64,000 nt of DNA. Origin: Streptococcus uberis. Its GTDB lineage: Bacteria; Bacillota; Bacilli; Lactobacillales; Streptococcaceae. The stretch covers positions 20,357 through 84,356 of the forward strand of contig NZ_JRQN01000010.1 of NCBI RefSeq assembly GCF_000785785.1, written 5' to 3'. Positions within the stretch are counted from its first letter, which is position 1; each line of letters opens with the position of its first letter. Shown here piece by piece: positions 55,128 to 64,000 of this stretch. Both the position numbers and the translations under genes were made by a program. A model generated the notes under the pieces. The model did not search any database and was not told the DNA's origin. It worked only from the letters and a program-made list of their open reading frames with translations.

Positions 55128-55136
55128 GCTTGTGGG
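55125..55136. repeat. island motif CCCACAAGCAAG, copy 3 (inverted)
   Basis: CTTGCTTGTGGG is the exact reverse complement of the 12-base motif found upstream of int and at 46580. It lies five bases before the right 27-bp repeat. Confidence 0.45.
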
Positions 55137-55140
55137 ACTC

Positions 55141-55167
55141 ATTTTTTTGTGTACCTTTTTTCGTACT
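55141..55167. repeat. inner 27-bp direct repeat, right copy
   Basis: This segment is identical over 27 bases to 42279-42305, in the same orientation. Bases on either side differ (C versus T before, T versus A after). The two copies bound a 12.9-kb segment. Confidence 0.75.
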
Positions 55168-55270
55168 TTTTGTGAACTAATATGTAAATCAATAAGATGA
55201 CAATATTGTCTAAATCTTTATAAATTAAGGTTATTCAACTATATCAAATTATATGCTAATAGCACTGAAT

Positions 55271-55288
55271 AAACCACGATTTTTCATT
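55271..55288. repeat. outer direct repeat, right copy (candidate attR, copy of dut first codons)
   Basis: It is identical to the 18-mer over the dut start codon. Reading leftward on the minus strand from its ATG gives MKNRG and then LFSAISI and a stop, so it is a dead stub of dut and not a gene. Confidence 0.65.
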
Positions 55289-55353
55289 CTTACTAACGAA
55301 ACCAAGCCTCAAGACTTGATTCTTTTCCTTTACTCTATATTAACAATGTCTCT

Positions 55354-55382
55354 ATTATAATTTATTCGTAAAAGAATAGCAA
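55354..55382 (-). promoter_or_regulatory. probable native dut promoter, stranded by the island
   Basis: TTGCTA (55377-55382), a 17-bp spacer and TATAAT (55354-55359) on the minus strand point at the dut stub at 55287, about 60 bases away. Before the insertion this would have driven dut-radA. Confidence 0.55.
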
Positions 55383-55446
55383 AAAACTAAACAGCTCTGC
55401 TATTCCAAAAGAAAAAGCCCCTATGGAAGTTGGGACAAAGATGTGA

Positions 55447-55806
55447 CTAGCTCTCAGGTACAAACTTAAATAAGACAAACGACATAATCGTGGTCATGCA
55501 AAAGAAGAAGATTTTCATCCAAACGATTGGTACAAAAATAATGGAGATTCCCATTAAAAGCCAAACTTGAAGGAGAATTTTTTTCTTACGACTTCTTGAA
55601 ATCGTACGCGATTCTAAGTAGTCTCCAACATAGAATCGATAAACTTTTGTTTCAATTAGCCAATCATTGAAACGCTCTGAACTTCTTGAAAAGCAAAAGC
55701 CTGCTAAAAGAAGCAGAGGGGTTGTGGGTAAGATTGGTAATGGTATGCCAATAATTCCTAAAACAAAGCTGACGTAGCCAATGATGATATAGATTGTTTT
55801 TTTCAT
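55447..55806 (-). CDS. DUF454 (YbaN-like) inner-membrane protein
   Basis: This 119-residue protein has three or four membrane segments, with the family pattern GYVSFVLGIIGIPLPILPTT followed by PLLLLAGFCFSRSSERF. DUF454 proteins are of unknown function. It stands alone, between the island and the flavin reductase genes. Confidence 0.82.
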   Translation of the reverse strand: MKKTIYIIIGYVSFVLGIIGIPLPILPTTPLLLLAGFCFSRSSERFNDWLIETKVYRFYVGDYLESRTISRSRKKKILLQVWLLMGISIIFVPIVWMKIFFFCMTTIMSFVLFKFVPES

Positions 55807-55967
55807 GAGTTTCCTTTTTTAAAATCTAACTATTATCATATCAAATTTTTCACCTTTTTTCTCTCAGAATGCATTAAAATGATGGAAAAAGGATTGATAA
55901 TTACTTTAGAAAACGTTATCATTAAAATGAGAGAAAATCTCTTGCAAATAAGAAATGAGGAAATACT

Positions 55968-56569
55968 ATGAAACTTATTGGTCTCATCGGAACTAATTCA
56001 AGTCGTTCCACTAATCGTAAGCTTCTTCAATACATGGAAAAACACTTTGCAGACAAAGTTGATATTGAATTGATCGAAATCAAGGATATCCCAACTTTTA
56101 ACAAACCTGCGAATAAAGTTATCCCAGAGATTGTTAAAGAAATCGCTGCAAAAATTGATGCTGCTGATGGTGTTATTATTGGTACACCTGAGTATGACCA
56201 CTCGATCCCTGCCATCTTAATGAATGCACTAGCTTGGTTATCTTATGGTATCTTTCCACTATTGAAGAAACCTGTTATGATTACCGGTGCATCTTATGGC
56301 ACTCTTGGTCATCACGTGCTCAATTGCAATTACGTCAAATCTTAAATGCACCAGAATTGAAATCAACTGTTTTTCCAGATGAATTTTTATTATCCCATTC
56401 ACTTCAAGCCTTTGATAACGAAGGTAACTTATTTGACCTAGAAACGATTCAAAAATTAGATGCTATCTTTGATGACTTCCGTATTTTTGTAAAAATTACT
56501 AGCAAACTGTCAAACGCTCAAGAACTTTTGAAAAAAGATGCTGAGAACTTTGACTGGGAAAGCTTATAA
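55968..56569 (+). CDS. NADPH-dependent FMN reductase family protein (frameshifted as sequenced)
   Basis: The flavodoxin-like fold is clear: MKLIGLIGTNSSRSTNRKLL with the FMN phosphate loop, GVIIGTPEYDHSIPAILMNA and PVMITGASYG. One base is missing near 56312 (GTLG, then a lost Ser codon, then SRAQLQLRQIL). Restored it has 200 residues, the normal size. Comparison with its neighbour, which reads GTSRAQVHLRKIL at this point, supports the repair. It is probably co-transcribed with the next gene, 18 bases away. Confidence 0.82.
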
Positions 56570-56587
56570 TAAGAGAGGAAGACAGAT

Positions 56588-57858
56588 ATGAAATTTGTAG
56601 GTATCGTCGGCTCAAATGCTGAACAATCATATAACCGTACCTTACTTGAATTTATTAGACGTCAGTTTAAAACAAAATTTGAGCTTGAACTATTAGAAAT
56701 CAAAGATATTCCGATGTTCAACCAAGATGACACTGATCAGTCAAATGAATTTGCAGTACAATACATGTACAATAAAATCACACGTGCTGATGGTGTTATC
56801 ATTGCTACTCCTGAACATAACCATACTATTACACCTGCATTGAAAAGTGCTTTAGAATTGATGTCCTTCAATTTGCATCCACTTGAAAATAAACCAGTTA
56901 TGATTGTTGGTGCATCATACTATGACCAAGGTACATCACGTGCGCAAGTTCACTTACGTAAGATTCTTGATGCACCAGGTGTGAATGCCTATACACTTCC
57001 AGGAAATGAATTCTTACTTGGTAAAGCTAAAGAAGCTTTTGACGACAAAGGCAATATCATTAACGAGGGTACTGTGAAATTCTTAGAATCATGTTTAGAT
57101 AACTTTATCAAATATGTTGGTGTGGTTTCGGCTTTAAGAAAACCAAAAGCAATCCAACCTGAAGACTTAGATGCTGGTAAGCCAATTGCAACAACTATCC
57201 AAGGAATTGACCCTGATGATCCTGATTGGTTGGAAAAAGCTTCAAAACAGGTCAATGCTGTTGAAGGGGACACTTATGTCAAACTTGATAATGGTCTTTT
57301 GACTGTTGATCAAATCAATATGTTCTTGAAAGCTATGCCATTTGAATTGACATATGCCGACGATAACAACCAGTTCCTATATTACAACAATGCCCATCAA
57401 GATCCTGAAACAATGTACGCAAAACGCGTTCCTGCACAAGTTGGTAACCGCATGTCAACTGTTCACGGAAGCCTTCCTCCAAAACGTATGAAAAACGTTG
57501 AATGGGTAATTGGAACACTTCGTAATGGTAATCAAGATATGTACGTACAATCGTTCCTGGCTCCCCTGCTGAAATCATCAATACCCATAACTACCAAGCA
57601 ATGTACTATCCAGATGGTTCATATGCTGGTATCAATGAGATTGTCTTCAACTTTAAACCATGGTTAGACTGGTACTTAAAAGAAACTGGTCAACACTTAG
57701 CTGGTGGTAAAGCAAGCGCAATGCCTGCTGCTACAGCTCATGGCCATGCTGATGCAAGTTCTGGTGCATCAGATGCTGGTGAAGCGGCGGCTGCCGCTGA
57801 AGCTTCTCCTGCAATTGTTGCTGAGGCAGATGCCAACTCAGGTGCTTCTGAAAGCTAA
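56588..57858 (+). CDS. FMN reductase fused to a PAS-like region (frameshifted as sequenced)
   Basis: Residues 1-190 are an NADPH-dependent FMN reductase (MKFVGIVGSNAEQSYNRTLL, GVIIATPEHNHTITPALKSA). Residues of about 225-385 resemble the PAS_10/DUF438-type sensor region (LTYADDNNQFLYYNN, RVPAQVGNRMSTVHG). The last 45 residues are Ala/Ser/Gly-rich low complexity. One base is missing near 57556 (MYVQS, then GTT CCT GGC in the other frame); restored length is 423 residues. It may couple flavin reduction to redox or ligand sensing. Confidence 0.75.
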
Positions 57859-57895
57859 TTTCAAACTCCTTATAAAAAAATCAAACAGTTAGTTT

Positions 57896-57925
57896 AACGA
57901 GAGATTAGCTTCTCTCGTTTTTTTA
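57896..57925 (+). terminator. terminator after the flavin reductase genes
   Basis: The arms AACGAGAGA and TCTCTCGTT are separated by a short loop and followed by seven T. Confidence 0.85.
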
Positions 57926-57951
57926 TAAAATTTATTAAATAGAGGTTTCCT

Positions 57952-58746
57952 ATGTCACCATTTCAAGAAAAAATTGAAGCTGCCTGTAGCAAAAAAGTTG
58001 CCCTATTCGACGAAAGTTTTGCGCGCTATGCCCTCCGTTCAATGTTTGCAGGGGCTTATTTAACAATGACTACTGCTGTTGGAATTTTAGGAGCAGATAT
58101 GATTGCCACTCAATTTCCATCTTTAGCACGCTTCACTTTTACAATCATCTTCGCCATTGGTCTTGTCTATGTTCTCATTTTTAATGGTGAACTGGCAACT
58201 TCAAATATGATGTACTTAACAACGGGTGCTTATTATAAGAAACTCAGCTGGGCAAAAGCGAGCTTAATTATTTTCTACTGTACTATCTTTAATTTGGTCG
58301 GAGCTATTATACTAGCTTGGCTATTCAATCAAGGCTTCATGTTCCATCAGTTAACAGATAAGAGTTTTGTCATCACTGCCGTTCAAACTAAACTATCTAA
58401 AACAGATTGGATGAATTTTGTCGAAGGGATTACTGCCAATATGTTTGTTAACATTGCTATCATGGGTTACATGTTACTGAAAGAAGAAAGTTCTAAATTC
58501 TTCATCGTTATCAGTGCCGTTTTCATGTTTGTTTTCCTTGTTAATGAACATTTAATTGCCAACTTCGCTTCCTTCATGTTAGCAGCCTTTAGTCCTGTTG
58601 ACCATATTAAAGGGTTCACTTTAGTCAACGTTCTTCGTCAGTGGATTAGTGTTTACTTTGGTAACTGGGTCGGAGGAGGTCTCTTTATTGGGATTGCCTA
58701 CGCTTGGCTTAACAAAACAAAAACAAAACATCTTGATGGCTTATAA
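57952..58746 (+). CDS. formate/nitrite transporter (FNT) family channel
   Basis: This 264-residue protein has six membrane segments in the aquaporin-like FNT layout, with FAGAYLTMTTAVGILG in helix 1, NGELATSNMMYLTTGAYYKK in the middle and GNWVGGGLFIGIAYAWLN in the last helix. Family members pass formate, nitrite, lactate or hydrosulphide; the substrate is not decided by sequence. It has its own terminators on both sides and so is a separate unit. Confidence 0.85.
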   Translation: MSPFQEKIEAACSKKVALFDESFARYALRSMFAGAYLTMTTAVGILGADMIATQFPSLARFTFTIIFAIGLVYVLIFNGELATSNMMYLTTGAYYKKLSWAKASLIIFYCTIFNLVGAIILAWLFNQGFMFHQLTDKSFVITAVQTKLSKTDWMNFVEGITANMFVNIAIMGYMLLKEESSKFFIVISAVFMFVFLVNEHLIANFASFMLAAFSPVDHIKGFTLVNVLRQWISVYFGNWVGGGLFIGIAYAWLNKTKTKHLDGL

Positions 58747-58775
58747 GCCTAGCCTAAACTGGATAAAAAGAAAAA

Positions 58776-58824
58776 GACTAGCTGTCTTCATTGCTTTTGA
58801 GCAAGATTAAGCTGGTCTTTTTTT
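58776..58824. terminator. terminator between the FNT gene and queH
   Basis: AAAAAGACTAGCT and AGCTGGTCTTTTTTT form a long imperfect hairpin with a large loop, with a T tract on the plus-strand side and an A tract on the other. It lies between converging genes and may serve both. Confidence 0.65.
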
Positions 58825-58840
58825 GAATAATGGCAGAGCT

Positions 58841-59605
58841 TTAGATCCTTTTGCCTTTATAATTAAATGCAATTCTAGATAAGACTTCTGGGTCCTTATT
58901 TTGCAAATAGTCTTTAGCTTCTTGGCGAATTGATTTTAGGGGAACACCTTGTGCACTTGCTGCATAAACACAGCCACAATAGCACTGACGATAAATGTCA
59001 TAAGTCTCACATAGTTCAACCGAACGACGATAGCCATTATTTTTCTTGAAATCACTCGGTAAATACTTGGTATTGTAAATTTTTTGGATATCAATTCCAA
59101 TACTATTAATCAGCTGGGCATTTTTATGGGGACTAATTGTCAATGCACTCGCAAAATAATCAAAACCAAGGTCAAGAGCTTTCTTAGCCGTTTTATCAAG
59201 ACGGTAATCAAAGCAGACATGACAACGGCTACCTCCTTCTGGTTCTTGTTCTAACCCTCGGACAAGACGAACATACTCGCTTGGTTGGTAGTCTTCTTCA
59301 ATATAGGACACCTGCTGACCAGTATCTTGGTTGAAATCAGCTATAAATTGCTGAGTCACTAATGCACGCCTCATGTATTCTTCTTTAGGATGAATGTTGG
59401 AATTAGCAAAGTAAACTGTCACGTCGGCATACTCCGTTAAATATTCAAGAGAGTAAGTCGAACACGGTGCACAACAAACATGCAATAGAATACTCGGACG
59501 TTCCTCATTTTCTGACCATTTCTCAATCATTTTTTGAAGTAAGCGGTCATAGTTTACTTTTTGATTGGGCTTCATCTGATCCAGTAATTCATCTATTTCA
59601 ATCAT
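58841..59605 (-). CDS. queH: epoxyqueuosine reductase QueH
   Basis: This 254-residue enzyme makes the last step to queuosine in tRNA wobble positions. The family's cysteine motifs are all visible: LLHVCCAPCSTYS (about residue 43), RCHVCFDYRL (about residue 131) and QCYCGC (about residue 206), which bind a metal site and an iron-sulphur cluster. It is a single gene converging on the FNT gene. Confidence 0.92.
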   Translation of the reverse strand: MIEIDELLDQMKPNQKVNYDRLLQKMIEKWSENEERPSILLHVCCAPCSTYSLEYLTEYADVTVYFANSNIHPKEEYMRRALVTQQFIADFNQDTGQQVSYIEEDYQPSEYVRLVRGLEQEPEGGSRCHVCFDYRLDKTAKKALDLGFDYFASALTISPHKNAQLINSIGIDIQKIYNTKYLPSDFKKNNGYRRSVELCETYDIYRQCYCGCVYAASAQGVPLKSIRQEAKDYLQNKDPEVLSRIAFNYKGKRI

Positions 59606-59782
59606 TAGTTGCTGTCAGTACACACTTTCTATCATTTTTTGTCATCTTATTATCTAGTTATCATTTTAACAACAAAAGATTGCGGTGTAAAGTATCTGTT
59701 AAAACCATTTGCTCCTACATATAGCAATTTAAATAGTAAAAAAAGAAGGCCCGAGGGACTATCTTTTTTCTAGGCATTATCA

Positions 59783-59884
59783 TCGCTTTCCGGTTTCAAG
59801 GCTCAGACCTAAAAAAGCCCACTGGGCTTTTCCTCGCTTTCTTGTTTCTAGGCTCAGACCTAAAAAAGCCCACTGGGCTTTTTT
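59783..59884. repeat. 51-bp tandem duplication carrying two terminator hairpins
   Basis: Two 51-base units (59783-59833 and 59834-59884) are nearly identical and each contains AAAAAAGCCCACTGGGCTTT, a terminator hairpin with A and T flanks. They follow the stop codon of the ABC exporter gene directly and probably end that operon in both directions. Confidence 0.75.
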
Positions 59885-59886
59885 AG

Positions 59887-61671
59887 TTATTCAAATACAA
59901 ACTGGTTGTGGTAGAGTTCTGAGTAGAAGCCTTTTTGTTTAAGCAGTTCGTGGTGATTTCCTTGTTCAATGACTTCTCCGTCTTTTAAGACAATGATTTC
60001 ATCTGCATTTAAGATCGTTTTCAATCGATGGGCAATGACAAAACTTGTGCGCCCTGCCACAATTGCTTCCATTGCTTTTTGAATTTTACTTTCTGTAACC
60101 GTATCAACATTCGACGTCGCTTCATCTAGAATAAGCACTTGTGGATCTGTTAATAAGGTACGTGCAATTGAAATCAACTGTTTTTGCCCCGTTGAAAAGA
60201 TATTATCATCGTCAGATACTTGAGTATTATAGCCATCTGGTAGGGACATGATAAATTCATGGATATGGGTAGCACGTGCAGCTGTCTCAACCATTTCTTG
60301 GCTGATTAAGGCATCACCAAAACGAATATTATCAGTAATGGTACCTGAGAAAAGAACAGATTCTTGCAATACAATACCGACATTTTTACGTAGACTATCT
60401 AAGTCATAGTCACGAATATCAATACCATCAAAAGTGATTGAACCAGAATCAACATCGTAGAAACGATTAATCAAGTTCATAATGGTTGTTTTACCAGAAC
60501 CTGTTGGCCCTACAACGGCAACCATCTTACCTTTTGGGGCTGAAATAGAAACATTGGATAAGACTTTTTTATTTGGTAAATAAGCAAAATCAACATTTTT
60601 AATTTCGACACTGTCTTTTAATTCAGTGAAGACTGGTGCATTCTCTGGGCGAACTTCTTCTTTTTCATCGAACATTTCCTGTATGCGTCCAGCACCAGTG
60701 AAAGCTAACTGTAATTCACCCCATGAGGCTGCAATTTGCATGATTGGTTGGTAGTACTGTTGTGAATACTGGACAAACATAACAACTAATCCCAAACCTA
60801 CTGCCGCTGAAATGGACTTATCGTCTAAGACAATTTTAGACCCAAAGAAGATTACAATGGCTGTATTTAAGAGACTCATCCCGTTCATGACAGGGAAAAG
60901 CAAGCCTGAGAAGAGTCGCCCTTTGAAGGTTGCTTGACGAACTTTTTCATTATGAATAAGGAAACCATCAATGGTTTCTTTTTGAACACCCTGAACAATG
61001 ATTGCTTTTTGCCCTGAAATCTTTTCATCCATATAAGCATTAAGAGCTGACACTTCTTTTTGTTGGATGTTCGTGTATTTACGTGCCAAACGGATAATAA
61101 TAATCAAGAAAATCAAAGCAAGTGGCGTTGTAGCAACCGTTAGCCAAGCTAGTCGAACATCTTGTCTAAACATCATCCACACTAAACCAATGTACAAGGC
61201 AGCATTTGTAACCACCTGTACTAACGATTGATTGAGAGAGTTTTGAATATTATCAAGGTCACTAGTAAAACGAGATAGGATATCACCATCTTTATGTTGA
61301 TCAAAAAAGGCAACCGTCAAACGTTCCAATTTCCCAAACAAACCTTTTCTCATGCGGTTTGTTGAATGAGCAACGATTCTCGTAAATAAAAGGCTATAGA
61401 CGAGGTTAGCTAAAGCTGTAAAGATATATGCCAGTAACAATTTCCACATTATTGCCATAAAGTCTGACATATCAGGTTTAAATCCTGTTTGTCCAGCCAT
61501 TTTTGCCATGTAATATTTTTGACCAATTTTTCCCAATTCTGTCAAGGATTCCCCTAAGAAAACTGGTGCTTTAACTTGTAAATAAGTAGCTAAAACGATA
61601 GCTATAAAGATAAAGAAAAATGATAATTTATAACGTTTAAAATAAAACCAGAAAAATCGTGCTGTTTTCAT
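59887..61671 (-). CDS. ABC exporter, fused permease-ATPase (second subunit)
   Basis: This 594-residue exporter half has six membrane segments (about residues 1-310) and an ATPase domain with Walker [13 protein letters not shown], signature [15 protein letters not shown] and Walker [13 protein letters not shown]. It overlaps the stop of its partner by one base. The signature FSTGQ differs from the usual LSGGQ, which often marks asymmetric heterodimers. The MarR-plus-two-exporter layout resembles satRAB-type multidrug exporters. Confidence 0.9.
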   Translation of the reverse strand: MKTARFFWFYFKRYKLSFFFIFIAIVLATYLQVKAPVFLGESLTELGKIGQKYYMAKMAGQTGFKPDMSDFMAIMWKLLLAYIFTALANLVYSLLFTRIVAHSTNRMRKGLFGKLERLTVAFFDQHKDGDILSRFTSDLDNIQNSLNQSLVQVVTNAALYIGLVWMMFRQDVRLAWLTVATTPLALIFLIIIIRLARKYTNIQQKEVSALNAYMDEKISGQKAIIVQGVQKETIDGFLIHNEKVRQATFKGRLFSGLLFPVMNGMSLLNTAIVIFFGSKIVLDDKSISAAVGLGLVVMFVQYSQQYYQPIMQIAASWGELQLAFTGAGRIQEMFDEKEEVRPENAPVFTELKDSVEIKNVDFAYLPNKKVLSNVSISAPKGKMVAVVGPTGSGKTTIMNLINRFYDVDSGSITFDGIDIRDYDLDSLRKNVGIVLQESVLFSGTITDNIRFGDALISQEMVETAARATHIHEFIMSLPDGYNTQVSDDDNIFSTGQKQLISIARTLLTDPQVLILDEATSNVDTVTESKIQKAMEAIVAGRTSFVIAHRLKTILNADEIIVLKDGEVIEQGNHHELLKQKGFYSELYHNQFVFE

Positions 61672-63380
61672 TAGTCTTCCTCCTTACCTTTCTGAGTTTC
61701 GTAAATTTCACGGTAGACTGCGTTGTTAGCAACCAATTCAGCATGGGTTCCTTGACCAATAAGCTTACCGTCATCTAAAACGAGGATGGTATCTGCTTTA
61801 ACCACTGATGAAATCTTTTGAGCAATAATAATTGTAGTCGTCTCTTTCAAGTCTCTATTTAAAGCTTCTTGAACTAGTTTTTCTGACTTAGCATCTAAGG
61901 CTGATGTCGAATCGTCCAAGACTAAGACCTTGGGATTACTGATAACCCCACGAGCAATGGACATCCGCTGTTTCTGCCCACCAGAGAAATTATTGCCACG
62001 TTCTTCAACTTGACTTTCATAGCCTAAATCCATTCGGTCAATAAACTCTTGAGCTTGCGCAATTCGAGCTGCCGATTCCATAGTTGCTAAATCTGCAGAA
62101 AGGTTTCCTTGTCGGAGATTATCGGCAATCGTCCCTGAAAAAAGAATGGCTTTTTGCAAAACAATTGAAACTGTTTCACGTAGTGTTTGTTGGCTAAGTG
62201 TTTTTAAATCTTTACCACCAATTGTAATGCGACCTTCTTGAGGATCAAACAAACGTGGAATAAGTTGTGCCAAAGTTGATTTTCCGGCACCAGTTGCCCC
62301 AACCACACCAACCATTTGTCCGGATGCAATAGAAAACGAGATATCTTTCAAAATAGGTTCATCATCATTTGGATATGAGAAAGACACATGGTCGAAGACA
62401 ATATCTCCTGTCAAATCTTCTTTTTCTTCTGAATCAAATGTCATAGCTGGTTCAGTCTCTAAAACTTCCTTCAAACGACCAATTGAAACAAAAGCACGAC
62501 TAGCCTGCATCCCCATGAAGCCAACCATGATAATTGAGAACATAATTTGCATCATATAAGTCATAAAGGATGCAATACTTCCAATAACTGTAGGATCAGT
62601 TTTAACCATTTTTGAAACAAGTAAAATAGAAACAAAGATTGCTAGGTAAGAAACCAGCATCAAGGCAGGCTGCATCATTGAAAAACCATAACCAATAAAC
62701 ATATTAAGATCTAAGAGCTCATTTGATGTTTCTTTAAATTTAGCGTACTGTTCTCTTTCTTGAACAAATGATTTTACAACACGAACCCCACGCAAATTCT
62801 CCTTAGCAATTCGGTTAATTTTATCCATCATACTTTGGAATTTACCAAAACGTGGTCCCATTTGACTCATTACCAAGGCCATAATAATTGCTATCAGTAC
62901 AACCATAAGGATAATAATCCACCAAAGTTTTGGTAACGTATAAACTGCCATGATAAAGGCCCCTACAAATAAGATTGGTAACCGTAAGAGGACTTGGAAA
63001 ATCATCATCACTAAGTTTTGAATTTGGTTAACATCGTTGGTCATACGAACAACTAAGTTACCAGCATTAAATTCCTCAACATTGGCATAAGAAAAATCTT
63101 GAATTTTTCTAAATGTTTGCTCACGAATATCAGCTGATACCCCTTGAGCAATCTTGGCCGCCAAGATTGTATTAACAGCACCTGCAATTAAACCAATTCC
63201 TGCAATAAGTAAAAGTAACTGTCCGACTTCCGTAATTTTATGAGTATCGTTTTTCATGACAGCACTAAGAACATCTTTTAGATAATGTGGTTGCAATAAA
63301 GCACTGGCTACCACAACTATTATCATTAAAATAGAACCTAGAGCATACCATTTATAACGCACGATGGCATCTTTAAACAT
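61671..63380 (-). CDS. ABC exporter, fused permease-ATPase (first subunit)
   Basis: This 569-residue half-exporter has six membrane segments and an ATPase domain with Walker [15 protein letters not shown], signature [15 protein letters not shown] and Walker [13 protein letters not shown]. The residue after Walker B is Asp-Ser instead of Glu-Ala, so the usual catalytic Glu is missing; this half probably forms the degenerate site of a heterodimer with the next gene. I start at ATG 63380, which has an AAGGAGAG site and lies inside the end of the MarR gene. Confidence 0.9.
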   Translation of the reverse strand: MFKDAIVRYKWYALGSILMIIVVVASALLQPHYLKDVLSAVMKNDTHKITEVGQLLLLIAGIGLIAGAVNTILAAKIAQGVSADIREQTFRKIQDFSYANVEEFNAGNLVVRMTNDVNQIQNLVMMIFQVLLRLPILFVGAFIMAVYTLPKLWWIIILMVVLIAIIMALVMSQMGPRFGKFQSMMDKINRIAKENLRGVRVVKSFVQEREQYAKFKETSNELLDLNMFIGYGFSMMQPALMLVSYLAIFVSILLVSKMVKTDPTVIGSIASFMTYMMQIMFSIIMVGFMGMQASRAFVSIGRLKEVLETEPAMTFDSEEKEDLTGDIVFDHVSFSYPNDDEPILKDISFSIASGQMVGVVGATGAGKSTLAQLIPRLFDPQEGRITIGGKDLKTLSQQTLRETVSIVLQKAILFSGTIADNLRQGNLSADLATMESAARIAQAQEFIDRMDLGYESQVEERGNNFSGGQKQRMSIARGVISNPKVLVLDDSTSALDAKSEKLVQEALNRDLKETTTIIIAQKISSVVKADTILVLDDGKLIGQGTHAELVANNAVYREIYETQKGKEED

Positions 63381-63822
63381 TTTTCTCTCCTTTATATTCC
63401 GCAATGTTTTGCTTTAACTGGTTTACGACATGCTTAACAGTCATAATATCCTCTTTTGATATTTCCTTAAAAAAATGATTCTCGATAGCTTTTCGGCACT
63501 CTTGTAATAAAGGTATCTTTTCTTTTCCTGCCTCGGTTAAGATTACTTGCTTGTAGCGTTTATCTTCCTTAGAAGGAACAACTTGAATAAACCCATTTTT
63601 TTCCATCCGTTTTACTAGATTACTTGAAACTGATTTTGAAATATGCAAGGCTTTTTCAATATCTTTAACAAAAATTTCGCGATCTTTATTTTTTTCCAGA
63701 AAGATAAGAACATGGCCTTGAGGGCCAGCTAAGTGGTCGATATGATACAATTTAGCGACTTCTTCAGTCATCTGTTCGATTTGGTGGGTTAAGACGCGAA
63801 GGTCAGCAATAATTCGTGACAT
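63373..63822 (-). CDS. MarR-family regulator of the ABC exporter
   Basis: This 149-residue winged-helix protein has the MarR pattern: dimerisation helices, recognition helix region [20 protein letters not shown], and the wing [20 protein letters not shown]. It is first in the operon, overlaps the exporter gene by 8 bases and has an inverted repeat in its own promoter, so it very likely represses itself and the exporter. Confidence 0.9.
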   Translation of the reverse strand: MSRIIADLRVLTHQIEQMTEEVAKLYHIDHLAGPQGHVLIFLEKNKDREIFVKDIEKALHISKSVSSNLVKRMEKNGFIQVVPSKEDKRYKQVILTEAGKEKIPLLQECRKAIENHFFKEISKEDIMTVKHVVNQLKQNIAEYKGEKNV

Positions 63823-63851
63823 GTTTTCCCTCCTTAGTTCTCATGCTGACT

Positions 63852-63880
63852 ATTTTAGTTCTCTTGGAAACTAATGTCAA
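63852..63880 (-). promoter_or_regulatory. promoter and MarR operator of the exporter operon
   Basis: TTGACA (63875-63880) and TAAAAT (63852-63857) on the minus strand are 17 bp apart. The spacer and -10 are filled by the inverted repeat TTAGTT-8 bp-AACTAA (63855-63874). A repressor bound there would block RNA polymerase directly. Confidence 0.75.
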
Positions 63881-64000
63881 CAAAAAACACTTACAATTTC
63901 CAAAAATTTTAATTTAATTCATTGAAATGATGGCAAATTACAAGTTCAAGTTAGCCATTTAGTAAAAACTCTTTAGGAGATTTATAATCTAGTATTTTTT

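Overview
The window is low-GC Firmicute chromosome and reads as a pyogenic-group Streptococcus. The order gltX - fas kinase/regulator/sRNA locus - rnpA - yidC - jag, followed further on by rpmH - nanE - PTS - RpiR - tatD - rnmV - rsmA and then rsgA - rpe - thiN - rmuC - yhaM, is the arrangement I associate with S. pyogenes relatives. The species cannot be fixed from sequence alone. No rRNA, tRNA, CRISPR array or insertion sequence was seen.

Layout. 1-3.6 kb: yhaM (partial), rmuC, thiN, rpe and rsgA, overlapping or nearly so on the minus strand. 3.8-12.0 kb: an accessory block between rsgA and rsmA, with a DHA2 drug exporter plus DUF4811 partner, an ornithine carbamoyltransferase / carbamate kinase / antiporter operon that lacks arginine deiminase, and a divergent GlnK/GlnL-like two-component system. 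12.1-18.3 kb: rsmA, rnmV, tatD, an RpiR regulator, a glucose-type PTS transporter with nanE under a CcpA (cre) site, and rpmH. 18.9-22.3 kb: a three-gene membrane glycosylation cluster. 22.7-27.5 kb: mntH with a metalloregulator-type palindrome, a LytTR/DUF3021 pair, an ABC transporter and a START-like protein. 27.5-30.4 kb: jag, yidC, rnpA and a decayed argG/argH fusion remnant.

30.6-37.2 kb is an enlarged fas locus: four AgrC-like kinases, the LytTR regulator FasA, and a predicted ~207-nt FasX-like RNA whose promoter is preceded by a ComE/AgrA-type direct repeat with 21-bp period. The four kinases are complementary in what they have lost. Two keep the phospho-acceptor His but have a broken ATPase. 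Two keep the ATPase but have lost the His. This suggests obligate trans-phosphorylating pairs. 37.3-42.2 kb: gltX, an AIM24-family protein, carbonic anhydrase, radA and dut.

42.2-55.3 kb is a ~13-kb phage-inducible-chromosomal-island-like element inserted at the 5' end of dut. It has a tyrosine integrase, RhuM protein, CI/Cro-type switch, BRO antirepressor, small regulators, primase and P4-type helicase, an iteron-rich putative origin, an ArpU regulator, and cargo (probable bacteriocin immunity protein and an Abi_2/HEPN abortive-infection gene). It is bounded by two nested pairs of perfect direct repeats. The outer pair duplicates the first codons of dut and leaves what looks like the native dut promoter stranded on the far side. 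55.4-64 kb: a DUF454 protein, two FMN reductases (one fused to a PAS-like region), a formate/nitrite-type channel, queH and a MarR-controlled heterodimeric ABC exporter.

Quality caveat. Nine genes between 31 and 58 kb (fasA, one fas kinase, gltX, dut, two element genes, the Abi gene, both FMN reductases) are each broken by one small indel, often in a homopolymer, and each regains a normal family length when one base is corrected. gltX is essential, so at least part of these are probably sequencing errors. Frameshifted genes are listed over their full restored span and marked as such.
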